Below are positions 6,551 to 13,876 of a DNA stretch of 24,732 nucleotides, piece by piece. The translations under genes and the position numbers were made by a program. The first letter of the stretch is position 1; each line of letters opens with the position of its first letter. The stretch comes from Nitrospina sp. (lineage in GTDB: Bacteria; Nitrospinota; Nitrospinia; Nitrospinales; Nitrospinaceae), in the NCBI GenBank assembly GCA_004357435.1, contig SMVS01000036.1, positions 1 through 24,732 of the forward strand. Direction: 5' to 3'. Under the pieces are notes generated by a model, which searched no databases, was not told where the DNA came from, and was given only the letters and a program-made list of their open reading frames with translations.

Positions 6551-7396
6551 TCAGAAGCCAAGCGATTCGAGGTGGTCGAGCACGGCGCCTTCGGCGTTGC
6601 TCCCGATAACCTGGTCGGCGGCTTGCAGGACTTCCGGCAGGGCGTTGGCCACGGCGAGAGATTGGCCAGCGACTTCAAACATTTCCAGGTCGTTCAGGTA
6701 GTCGCCGAACACCACCACGTGGGATAAAGGCGTGCGCAGGTGGCGCGCCAGTTTTTTCATCATGCTTCCCTTGTTCGCTTCCCGGTGGAACATCTGCAAC
6801 CAACTGTACCCCGGCATGGAAATATCATCCGCAAAGTACAAATTTAAATGTTCCGCGTGCTGGTCATGCAGAGTGCGGTACACCGGTTCCAGCGCTTTAT
6901 GGGTGTCGATCAATAACAACCCGGCCACCAACTGGTCTGCCGAAAACTCGTATTGCTCGACATAGCGGAGCCGATTGTCGCCTTCCAGGCTGTTCAAATA
7001 ATTTCTCGCGCCGGCATTTGAGGTTCTCCGATACAAAACCTGATGGCCGCCGCCAAAGGTATACACGAAAGGATCAATATCCGCCTGGGCCGAAACCTGC
7101 AGGGTGCTGTCGATTATTTCGCGTGGGATGAAGCTCGACAAATGCAGGTTTTCCCCGGTATCGAAATGGGTGAGGTAAACGCCGTTGAACAGAATCACCG
7201 GCAGGTTGAAGCGCACCCCGCGCAGGATGGGATGGACCGAATCATAATTGCGCGCGGTGGCGATGGTGAATTTCAGGCCGCGGTCGATCATCCGGTTGAG
7301 GCGGTCTACGGAAGCCTGCGGAAACCGGCTACCCGGCTCCAGCAGGGTGCCGTCCAGATCGGATATGTATAAGCATTCTTTAGGGTCGGGCGTCAT
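6551..7396 (-). CDS. HAD-superfamily Cof-type phosphatase
   Basis: Haloacid-dehalogenase phosphatase of the Cof/type IIB-cap class (281 residues from the ATG at 7396), likely a cytoplasmic sugar-phosphate or nucleotide-type phosphatase. Motif I is SDLDGTLL (nucleophile Asp13, acid/base Asp15). Motif II is in TIATARNYDS, motif III Lys is in REANKGSMMKKL, and motif IV is VVFGDYLNDLEMF (GDxxND). A C2 cap occupies roughly residues 80-190. The frame is open to a TTG at 7423, but the ATG gives the normal distance to motif I; neither start has a strong ribosome-binding site. Substrate cannot be deduced. It is divergent from the DUF547 gene with about 90 bp between starts. Confidence 0.88.
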   Translation of the reverse strand: MTPDPKECLYISDLDGTLLEPGSRFPQASVDRLNRMIDRGLKFTIATARNYDSVHPILRGVRFNLPVILFNGVYLTHFDTGENLHLSSFIPREIIDSTLQVSAQADIDPFVYTFGGGHQVLYRRTSNAGARNYLNSLEGDNRLRYVEQYEFSADQLVAGLLLIDTHKALEPVYRTLHDQHAEHLNLYFADDISMPGYSWLQMFHREANKGSMMKKLARHLRTPLSHVVVFGDYLNDLEMFEVAGQSLAVANALPEVLQAADQVIGSNAEGAVLDHLESLGF

Positions 7397-7485
7397 GAAA
7401 TCTTGTAAAATGGTGTAAGGCAATCTCGTAATGGGAGACTAACCTCAATACTTTGGCAACCCTTCCGTCCACGAAAGAGGTTTTC

Positions 7486-8301
7486 ATGTTTATGAGTGCA
7501 AGCAGGAAACGGTCAATGAATTTTAAATCAAAAACTATTTTCCAGGGAATCTTAATAATAATGATCACCCTGGTTTTGAACGGCACCCCAGCGGCGGCGC
7601 AGGCCTTCGATTTTTCCGGCTGGGACGCTTTATTGAAAAAGCACGTCCGGCCCACCACTCTGGAAGGCGTCCGTTTGAACGCGCTCGATTATGCCAGAGT
7701 GCGCACCGATCCCGAATTTAAAAAAATTGTCAGCGCGCTGAAATCGTTTCCCCCAGCCCGGTTAAAAACCCGCAACCAAAAACTGGCGTTCTGGATCAAC
7801 GTCTACAATATCATGGCCGTCAAAATGGTGCTCGATCATTATCCCGTGAAAGGCATCAAGGACGCGGGCAGTTTGTTTCAGTCCGTCTGGGAACAACCGG
7901 CCGGCCAGGTGGGCGGTAAAAAAATCAGCCTGAATGACATCGAGCATAAAATTTTGCGCAAGATGGATGAGCCGCGGATGCATGTGGCCATCGTGTGCGC
8001 TTCGGTGAGTTGCCCCGACCTGCGGCGGGAAGCCTATCGGGCGGAAACCCTGGACGTGCAGTTGACCGACCAGACGCAACGGTTTCTGCAGAACTGGGGC
8101 AAGGGCATGCGCCTTGATTCAGAAGAAAATCGGTTGTACCTGTCGAAGATATTCAGCTGGTTTGAGGGCGACTTTGAAACGCAGGGCGGCGTTTTGGAAT
8201 TCATCACGACCTACGCCCCGGCCTCAATACAGAAGGATTTGAAACGCGGAAAACTCAAAATTTCCTACCTCGATTACAACTGGAACCTGAACACCCTTTA
8301 G
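7486..8301 (+). CDS. Exported DUF547 domain protein
   Basis: A 271-residue protein starting at ATG 7486, which has AGAGG 5 nt upstream; ATG 7516 with AGGAAACGG is an alternative. An N-terminal signal peptide (basic FKSK, hydrophobic IFQGILIIMITLVLNG, then APAAAQA-like cleavage at about residue 39) predicts export. The remainder is a DUF547 domain, recognised by KLAFWINVYNIMAVKMVLDHYP, the ISLNDIEHKILR stretch, HVAIVCASVSCPDLRREAY and the terminal YLDYNWNLN. The conserved Cys/His content suggests a cysteine-protease-like fold, but no activity is established for the family. It converges on ftsZ and is unrelated to the dcw operon. Confidence 0.88.
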   Translation: MFMSASRKRSMNFKSKTIFQGILIIMITLVLNGTPAAAQAFDFSGWDALLKKHVRPTTLEGVRLNALDYARVRTDPEFKKIVSALKSFPPARLKTRNQKLAFWINVYNIMAVKMVLDHYPVKGIKDAGSLFQSVWEQPAGQVGGKKISLNDIEHKILRKMDEPRMHVAIVCASVSCPDLRREAYRAETLDVQLTDQTQRFLQNWGKGMRLDSEENRLYLSKIFSWFEGDFETQGGVLEFITTYAPASIQKDLKRGKLKISYLDYNWNLNTL

Positions 8302-8323
8302 TCGATTTAAAGATAAGCAGGAG

Positions 8324-8364
8324 GGAGGAAAAGGGCCGGCGGGGGGGCCGAACCCTTTTCCTCC
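8324..8364. terminator. Bidirectional hairpin between DUF547 gene and ftsZ
   Basis: GGAGGAAAAGGG (8324-8335) and CCCTTTTCCTCC (8353-8364) are perfect 12-nt inverted copies around a 17-nt GC-rich loop that can pair further (GGCC/GGCC). It fills the 76-bp space between two convergent stop codons, so termination of both transcripts is the natural reading. Neither strand has a T-tract after the stem, so it is not a textbook intrinsic terminator. Confidence 0.65.
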
Positions 8365-8377
8365 GGGTGCAACCCGA

Positions 8378-9583
8378 TCAATCGGCGTGTTTGCGCAGAA
8401 AGGTCGGGATATCGAAATTGGAGGCGTTGGTCAGGGAATCGGGCGATTCCTTCCGAATCGTCGCCGCCAGTTGCCGCAAGCCGCCTTTTTGCGCGGGTGG
8501 CATTTGTTGTAAATGGTTGTGAACGGGATCGCCACCCACCACCTTTTTCAGCGGCAGGGTCATTTCCTGCTCCCGGCTGATCTCTTCCCGCGGAGTGGCG
8601 TAGGTCATCCTAACTTCATCGGCCTGGTCGAACCCGGTAGCGATGACGGTCACCCGCATGTCATCTCCCATGGTTTTATCGATGACCGCTCCAAAAATGA
8701 TGTTGGCATCCTCGTGCGCGTTTTTCTGGATCAACATGGCCGCCTCGTTGACGTCATACAGCGTGAGGTCTTCGCCGCCGGTGATGTTGATGAGGATGCC
8801 GCGCGCGCCGTCCACCGTCGCCTCGTCGAGCAGGGGACTGGTGATGGCTTTTTGCGCGGCTTCGACCGCGCGGTTTTCGCCGGAGGCCGTGCCGCCGCCC
8901 ATGAGCGCTTTGCCCATGCCGCCCATGATGGTCCGGACATCCGCGAAATCGAGGTTGATCAGTCCCGGAATGACGATCAAATCGGAAATACTGCTCACCG
9001 CCTGTTGCAGGATTTCATCGACCTCGGCGAACGCGCCGGTCAGCGACGTTTGTTTGCCGATGAAGCTGAGCAGTTTCTGATTGGGAATGACGATCAGGGT
9101 ATCGACCGATTCCTTCAAAATCTGGATACCTTCCTCGGCGTTTTTCTGGCGTCCCCGGCCTTCGAACATAAAAGGTTTGGTGACCACGCCGACCGTGAGG
9201 GCTCCGATTTCCCGTGCGATATCGGCGATGATGGGAGCGCCGCCGGTGCCGGTGCCGCCGCCCATGCCGGCGGTGATGAACACCATGTCGGCCCCTTCCA
9301 GACTGGCGCGAATCTGGGCACGGCTTTCTTCCGCCGCTTTTTTACCCATCGCCGGATTCGCGCCGGCGCCCAGTCCTTGCGTCAAGTTTTCGCCCAACTG
9401 GATTTTATGGGTGCAGGGGGAAGCTTGCAGAGCCTGCATGTCGGTGTTGGCGACCACAAACTCCACTCCCTGGAGCCCCGATTGGACCATGGCATTGACG
9501 GCGTTGGACCCGCCGCCGCCGACCCCGACCACCTTGAGGCAGGCCGAGTACTCGTGCTTGGGTTCAAATTCGATCAAACTCAT
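8378..9583 (-). CDS. ftsZ: Cell division protein FtsZ (tubulin-like GTPase)
   Basis: Polymerises into the cytokinetic Z-ring. The 401 residues contain GVGGGGSNAVNAM (about 20-32), the tubulin signature GGGTGTG (108-114) and the T7 synergy loop NLDFAD (210-215, Asp212 and Asp215), which completes the GTPase site of the neighbouring subunit. The globular core ends near residue 320. A linker leads to the conserved C-terminal peptide DIPTFLRKHAD (391-401), the docking site for FtsA and ZipA-type partners. The start has a strong AAGGAGG. It is the last gene of the leftward dcw cluster, 18 nt after ftsA, and is followed by a 12-bp hairpin. Confidence 0.98.
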   Translation of the reverse strand: MSLIEFEPKHEYSACLKVVGVGGGGSNAVNAMVQSGLQGVEFVVANTDMQALQASPCTHKIQLGENLTQGLGAGANPAMGKKAAEESRAQIRASLEGADMVFITAGMGGGTGTGGAPIIADIAREIGALTVGVVTKPFMFEGRGRQKNAEEGIQILKESVDTLIVIPNQKLLSFIGKQTSLTGAFAEVDEILQQAVSSISDLIVIPGLINLDFADVRTIMGGMGKALMGGGTASGENRAVEAAQKAITSPLLDEATVDGARGILINITGGEDLTLYDVNEAAMLIQKNAHEDANIIFGAVIDKTMGDDMRVTVIATGFDQADEVRMTYATPREEISREQEMTLPLKKVVGGDPVHNHLQQMPPAQKGGLRQLAATIRKESPDSLTNASNFDIPTFLRKHAD

Positions 9584-9601
9584 TTGTATCCTCCTTAACG
9601 T

Positions 9602-10834
9602 TTAAAAAAAGTCTTCCGCCCAGCCCTTCATGCGGCTGAAAATTTTGTTAAATAAATTCCGTCCCTGAAGCTCCAGGGTCTTGCCTTCTTTAAAACTTCG
9701 TTCACCGTAATGAATCAACCCGGTCGCCGTGGCGTAGATGGGATTGTTGACGACATCCATCAAACCGCCCAGGCCGCAGGGGGTGCCGATGCGAACCGGC
9801 GCTTGAAATACTTCCTCCGCCAAATCCGCCATGCCCTCCAGGCAGGCGGTGCCGCCACTGAGAACGATGCCCGATGAAATAAAATCCTGATAGCCGGATT
9901 TTTCAATTTCCTGGTGCAGGAGTTCGAACAATTCGCGGGTCCGTGCCTCAATGATTTCGCTCAGGATTTGAAGCGATATCTTGAGGGTGGAGCGGCCGCC
10001 GACACTCGACACTTCAATGGTGTGATCTTCGACGATCAATCCCGAATAGGCGCACCCGTAGGCGTGTTTGATTTTCTCGGCTTCCGAATTTGGAGTGCGC
10101 AACCCGATGGCGATGTCGTTGGTGATCTGGGCACCGGCGATGGCCAGCACCGACGTGTGTTTGATGGCGCCCTGATAAAAAATGGCCAGATCGGAAGTGC
10201 CGCCGCCCATGTCGATCAGCGCCACGCCCAGCTCTTTTTCATCATTGGAAAGCACCGACTCGCTGGAAGCGAGTTGTTCGAGCACAATATCCTGCACGCC
10301 CAGCCCGGCCTTGTTGACGCATTTGACGATGTTCTGCGCCGAGGTGACCGCCGCCGTAACGATATGCACTTTGGCTTCCAGCCGCACTCCCGCCATGCCC
10401 AGCGGGGTGTGGATACCGTCCTGATTGTCCACGATGTATTCCTGCGGCAGAACGTGAATCACCTCGCGATCGAGTGGTATGGCGATGGCCTTGGCCGCTT
10501 CGATGACCCGCTCCACATCGTGCGGATTGATCTCCTTGCCTTTGACGGCGATGATGCCGTGGCTGTTCAAACTTTTGATATGGCCGCCGGCGATGCCGAC
10601 GAACACCGATTCGATTTCCGTTCCCGCCATCAACTCGGCCTCTTCCACAGCGCTTTTGATGGATTCCACGGTTCCGTCGATGTTCACCACCACGCCCTTG
10701 CGCAATCCACGGGAAGGCGACTGCCCCAGCCCGATGATTTCAATTTCGCCATGCGGTGAAACTTCGGCGATGACGCAACAAATTTTTGTGGTGCCGATAT
10801 CCAATCCGACAATGTAATTATTTTTTCTAGACAT
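9602..10834 (-). CDS. ftsA: Cell division protein FtsA (actin-like membrane tether)
   Basis: Actin/Hsp70-fold ATPase that anchors FtsZ filaments to the membrane and recruits later divisome proteins. Phosphate-1 motif VGLDIGTTKICCVIAE is at residues 9-24. The SHS2/1C domain follows (SVFVGIAGGHIKSLNSHGII), then phosphate-2 LIDMGGGTSDLA and the adenosine motif VLSGGTACLEGM. The 410-residue length is typical. The C-terminus NKIFSRMKGWAEDFF is an amphipathic helix, the membrane-targeting sequence. It has a strong AGGAGGGGGAG upstream. It lies between ftsQ and ftsZ, the classical QAZ order. Confidence 0.97.
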   Translation of the reverse strand: MSRKNNYIVGLDIGTTKICCVIAEVSPHGEIEIIGLGQSPSRGLRKGVVVNIDGTVESIKSAVEEAELMAGTEIESVFVGIAGGHIKSLNSHGIIAVKGKEINPHDVERVIEAAKAIAIPLDREVIHVLPQEYIVDNQDGIHTPLGMAGVRLEAKVHIVTAAVTSAQNIVKCVNKAGLGVQDIVLEQLASSESVLSNDEKELGVALIDMGGGTSDLAIFYQGAIKHTSVLAIAGAQITNDIAIGLRTPNSEAEKIKHAYGCAYSGLIVEDHTIEVSSVGGRSTLKISLQILSEIIEARTRELFELLHQEIEKSGYQDFISSGIVLSGGTACLEGMADLAEEVFQAPVRIGTPCGLGGLMDVVNNPIYATATGLIHYGERSFKEGKTLELQGRNLFNKIFSRMKGWAEDFF

Positions 10835-10876
10835 GACAGCTCCCCCTCCTGGGTGGGTCGATAAAAAATTTCAGCA

Positions 10877-11746
10877 TTACATTCTCTTTTCTATGGGTTT
10901 GATGATGACTTTATTCTTGAATGACAGATCAATGTATTGCGTTCGATAAATTTCCGGATCGCGGGTGCTCAAAACAATTTTAAAATTATTGATGCCCTCC
11001 TGAATATGGCCATTCGCCAGACGCACCTGGATTTTCTTTTCACGCGTGGTGAAAATCAATTGGGATTTTCCGGACACATGCAGAGCGTCTATCGGGTCGT
11101 CCTTGAAATAAGGCAATCGATTCAAAAAGTGCATGGCCTTCAGGCCGGGCAGAAGGCCGTCCACCTGGAACTCGTGCCCCAGCTCGGCGGACTCCGAACG
11201 AATGCCCGTGATCAAAGGCAGGTGGTCGTGCGTTCCTGCGTCGGGCGCAATCAGCACGCCGTAGCGGTCCATCAGGTAGGTTCGGTTGAGTTTGATCCGG
11301 GCGTAAGGGGTGCGTTCCTGCAACCGGATATGAAGGGTTTGCGGTAATTTTCTCATCACCGAAACTCCGGCGATCCACGGATTTTCTTTAATTCTTTCAG
11401 TGATGGCTTTCATATCCACCTTGAATATATTTTCCCCCTCGATAGCGGATGACCATTGGTTCAAGACGGCGTTGCCCAGGACGGATTGTCCCTGGAAGAC
11501 CACTCGCGACACCGCAAACTGCGGTGAGGTGGTCAGGAACCGGTGGGTGTGAAATCCGCCGTACACTAGAATGGCCAACAGGATAAGTTTGGCCGTAAGA
11601 TCGAGGCCGGTGACCAAGCGGGTTCTGAAATTCACTTTCAGGTTTAGCTTTTTCTGGCCCTTCAACACCTGGTTGTTTTTGCCTTTGGGATTCCGGAACA
11701 GTTTGGCCCCGGAATATGAAGCGCGTTTTGTGAGGGTGGTGCTCAT
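10877..11746 (-). CDS. ftsQ: Cell division protein FtsQ (DivIB family)
   Basis: Bitopic inner-membrane divisome protein bridging FtsA/FtsZ and FtsB/FtsL/FtsI. The 289 residues comprise a basic cytoplasmic tail (1-46), one transmembrane helix (about 47-65, LDLTAKLILLAILVYGG), a periplasmic POTRA domain (about 77-145, AVSRVVFQGQSVLGNAVL through PQTLHIRLQERTPYARI), then the FtsQ beta domain (LMDRYGVLIAPD, LPLITGI). Sequence identity in this family is low, but topology and position between ddl and ftsA make the call secure. It ends 42 nt before ftsA and begins 9 nt after ddl. Confidence 0.94.
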   Translation of the reverse strand: MSTTLTKRASYSGAKLFRNPKGKNNQVLKGQKKLNLKVNFRTRLVTGLDLTAKLILLAILVYGGFHTHRFLTTSPQFAVSRVVFQGQSVLGNAVLNQWSSAIEGENIFKVDMKAITERIKENPWIAGVSVMRKLPQTLHIRLQERTPYARIKLNRTYLMDRYGVLIAPDAGTHDHLPLITGIRSESAELGHEFQVDGLLPGLKAMHFLNRLPYFKDDPIDALHVSGKSQLIFTTREKKIQVRLANGHIQEGINNFKIVLSTRDPEIYRTQYIDLSFKNKVIIKPIEKRM

Positions 11747-11755
11747 GAGTGCCTT

Positions 11756-12676
11756 TTAATTAAAGGGGTGGTCGAGTAGCGCCGTTTTTAATATTGCCAG
11801 TACCAGTTCGTCAAATTCCATGCCCGCCTGTTTGGCCGCCATGGGCAGGAGGCTGGTGGGCGTCATCCCCGGAATGGTATTCATTTCCAAAACGTAGGGC
11901 ACGCCGTCGGCGCTGAGTATCACGTCGACCCGCGGAAAACCGCGGCCTTTCAGCGCCCGTGTGACCTGCACCGCCACCGCGCGGCAGGTCTCCTTCTCCC
12001 CTTCGCTCAAATCGGCGGGGCAAATGTATTCGGTTTTGCCAACGGTGTATTTTGATTCGTAATCATAAAACCCGGATTTGGGTCGGACCTCGACGATGGG
12101 CAAAGGCTGGCCGCTGTTCATGCCGATGGCCAGAAGTTTGCCGTCGATGAATTGTTCGACGAGGATTTCATTTGAATAACGGCGGGCCAAATCCAGCGCC
12201 GCCGGCCATTCGTTTTTGTTTTTGACGATGCTGATGCCCAGGCTGGACCCCTGGTCTGCGGGTTTGACCACGACCGGGAGCTGGAGTGGGCTTGCGGGCT
12301 GATCCCGGTCGGTCAACACGCGGTAGGGAGCCGTCGGGATGCCTTCGTGATTGAAAATCATTTTGGACGTGACCTTGTTGTAGGCGATGGCGCTTCCCAG
12401 CACGCCGGACCCGGTGAAGGGAATCCCGGCGGTTTCGAGGAGTCCCTGAATTGTGCCGTCCTCACCGCAGGTGCCATGCAGGCCGATGAACGCCAGGTCG
12501 ATTTTTTCTTTTTGTAAAGTCATGGCAATATTCCGATCGACATCGATCATCACGCTGTTCAACCCTTTTCGTTGCAGGGCCGCGTGGATTTCTTTACCGG
12601 TAGTCAGCGATATGTCCCGTTCCGCCGAGAGCCCACCCATCAAGACCCCGATGGTTTTATTTTCAAATCGCTCCAA
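11756..12676 (-). CDS. ddl: D-alanine--D-alanine ligase
   Basis: ATP-grasp enzyme that joins two D-Ala for the MurF reaction. All 306 residues fit the DdlB class: GGLSAERDIS (Glu19, first D-Ala site), GLHGTCGEDGTIQG (66-78), the ATP-binding stretch VVVKPADQGSSLGIS (Lys138), a central YESKYTVGKTEY loop, and metal ligands Asp251, Glu264 and Asn266 in VDVILSADG and LEMNTIPGMT. The start is a TTG at 12676; no in-frame ATG lies before residue 13, and GAGG sits 6-7 nt upstream. The only large non-coding interruption in this half of the dcw cluster (141 bp, containing a three-way-junction-like element) lies directly upstream, between murB and ddl. Confidence 0.96.
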   Translation of the reverse strand: MERFENKTIGVLMGGLSAERDISLTTGKEIHAALQRKGLNSVMIDVDRNIAMTLQKEKIDLAFIGLHGTCGEDGTIQGLLETAGIPFTGSGVLGSAIAYNKVTSKMIFNHEGIPTAPYRVLTDRDQPASPLQLPVVVKPADQGSSLGISIVKNKNEWPAALDLARRYSNEILVEQFIDGKLLAIGMNSGQPLPIVEVRPKSGFYDYESKYTVGKTEYICPADLSEGEKETCRAVAVQVTRALKGRGFPRVDVILSADGVPYVLEMNTIPGMTPTSLLPMAAKQAGMEFDELVLAILKTALLDHPFN

Positions 12677-12696
12677 AACCCGCCTCAGTAAAAATT

Positions 12697-12780
12697 ATGA
12701 AGAAGGTCCGCCCCCAGCCTATGGCCGTAGGCCGGGGACAAAGGAAGGAGGGGTACCTTTGCATACGGACCAAACTTCAT
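12697..12780 (-). other. Three-way-junction-like structured element upstream of ddl
   Basis: Three nested stems close perfectly. P1 is ATGAAG (12697-12702) with CTTCAT (12775-12780) plus GGTCCG (12705-12710) with CGGACC (12766-12771), across a 2x3 internal loop. P2 is CCCC-x-GCCTA (12712-12721) with TAGGC-x-GGGG (12728-12737). P3 is CAAAGG (12739-12744) with CCTTTG (12756-12761). Junction linkers are 1, 1 and 4 nt. On the transcribed minus strand an ATTTTT follows P1, then the ddl ribosome-binding site. It may be an RNA regulatory leader or a small palindromic mobile repeat. I recognise no known family. Confidence 0.6.
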
Positions 12781-12817
12781 CATTGTGTTGGGGCGTCCCT
12801 CACTAGCGCCCGATTTG

Positions 12818-13876
12818 TTACCAGTCGCCCGCGATGACGACCTCGGTTTCCAAAGACACGCCGGTTTTCTCGCGCACCACCTTTTGAATATGCCGGATCA
12901 AATCCAGAACATCCGCCGCCTGGGCTTCGCCCTTGTTGACGATAAAGTTGGCGTGCTTGATGGAAATACCGGCGTCTCCGATGGCGAATCCTTTCAGTCC
13001 CGCCGCCTCGATAAGACGGCCCGCCTTGTCGCCTTCCGGGTTTTTAAATACCGATCCGGAATTGGGTAGCGATAGCGGTTGCGTGTTGCGTCGGCGGCTC
13101 AAGTGCCGGTCGATTTTGTTCTGAATTTCGATGGCATCCGCTTTTTTCAATTCCAACTCCACTGACACCACTATCCCGCCGCCATCGGGGAACAGGGTTT
13201 TTCGGTAGCGGAAAATCAAGTCTTTCTTTTTGATGACTTCCACTTCTCCCTGGAAATTAACGCGGGTGACCGTGCGAATGGCCTGGCAGATTTCAGTGCC
13301 CTCCGCGCCGGCGTTCATGATGACTGCGCCGCCCAGCGAACCGGGGATGCCCACCAGATCCTCAACGCCGGTCAGGGAATAACGCGCCAGGTACTTGACC
13401 AGGTACGACATTTTGACGCCCGCGCCGACCTGGACCACGGCTTTCTCCTCGCCTTCCGCCGTGCGCCAGAACAAGGGCGTTTGAATGGATTTGAAATTTT
13501 CCTTGAGAGCCAGGACGATGCCGCGAAACCCGCGATCGCTGACCAGCAGATTGGTGCCTTCGCCCAGGATGAACAGCGGCGTCTCTCCCAGGTGCTGATA
13601 GATGGTTTTGATATCTTCGATGTCCTTGGCAATGATGAACAGGTCGGCGGGACCGCCCACGCGCAGTGAAGTGTGTTTGGACATCGGTTCGTTCTGCCGG
13701 ACTTCCCCACGGATTTTATCCAGCCATTTCATGGAGGCGCTCATAACAGTTCTCTTGTAAAGGGTTCTGCCCAGAACGACTCGGCTGGAGCCCGTTTGGG
13801 TTGCCAGGTGCACACTGTGCCTTTGATTGAGATGCGCATACCGGATCAATCGGATTTTCCAGGATTCGTTCAACAT
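12818..13876 (-). CDS. murB: UDP-N-acetylenolpyruvoylglucosamine reductase MurB
   Basis: FAD/NADPH enzyme that reduces UDP-GlcNAc-enolpyruvate to UDP-MurNAc. The FAD domain is clear: SLRVGGPADLF (70-80), LGEGTNLLVSD (104-114), GIPGSLGGAVIMNAGA (177-191). FRYRKT (222-227), NSGSVFKNPEGD (272-283, catalytic-type Ser275) and the terminal LETEVVIAG (Glu near 343-345) complete the active site. The ATG at 13876 abuts the murC stop (TAAATG) with AAAGGA 10 nt upstream, but it gives a 44-48 residue basic N-terminal extension of no obvious kind. Family homology begins at MKWLDKIRGEV, so ATG 13744 (308 residues) or 13732 may be the true start. The core assignment is not affected. Confidence 0.95.
   Translation of the reverse strand: MLNESWKIRLIRYAHLNQRHSVHLATQTGSSRVVLGRTLYKRTVMSASMKWLDKIRGEVRQNEPMSKHTSLRVGGPADLFIIAKDIEDIKTIYQHLGETPLFILGEGTNLLVSDRGFRGIVLALKENFKSIQTPLFWRTAEGEEKAVVQVGAGVKMSYLVKYLARYSLTGVEDLVGIPGSLGGAVIMNAGAEGTEICQAIRTVTRVNFQGEVEVIKKKDLIFRYRKTLFPDGGGIVVSVELELKKADAIEIQNKIDRHLSRRRNTQPLSLPNSGSVFKNPEGDKAGRLIEAAGLKGFAIGDAGISIKHANFIVNKGEAQAADVLDLIRHIQKVVREKTGVSLETEVVIAGDW

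Noticed and set aside
8513..9598. 361-residue open frame on the + strand opposite ftsZ
   Set aside because: It is an antisense shadow of a high-GC gene. It lacks any recognisable domain and lies wholly within the unambiguous ftsZ.
9914..10759. 281-residue open frame on the + strand opposite ftsA
   Set aside because: Antisense shadow, rich in Asp/His/Phe as expected from reverse reading of FtsA codons; no motif.
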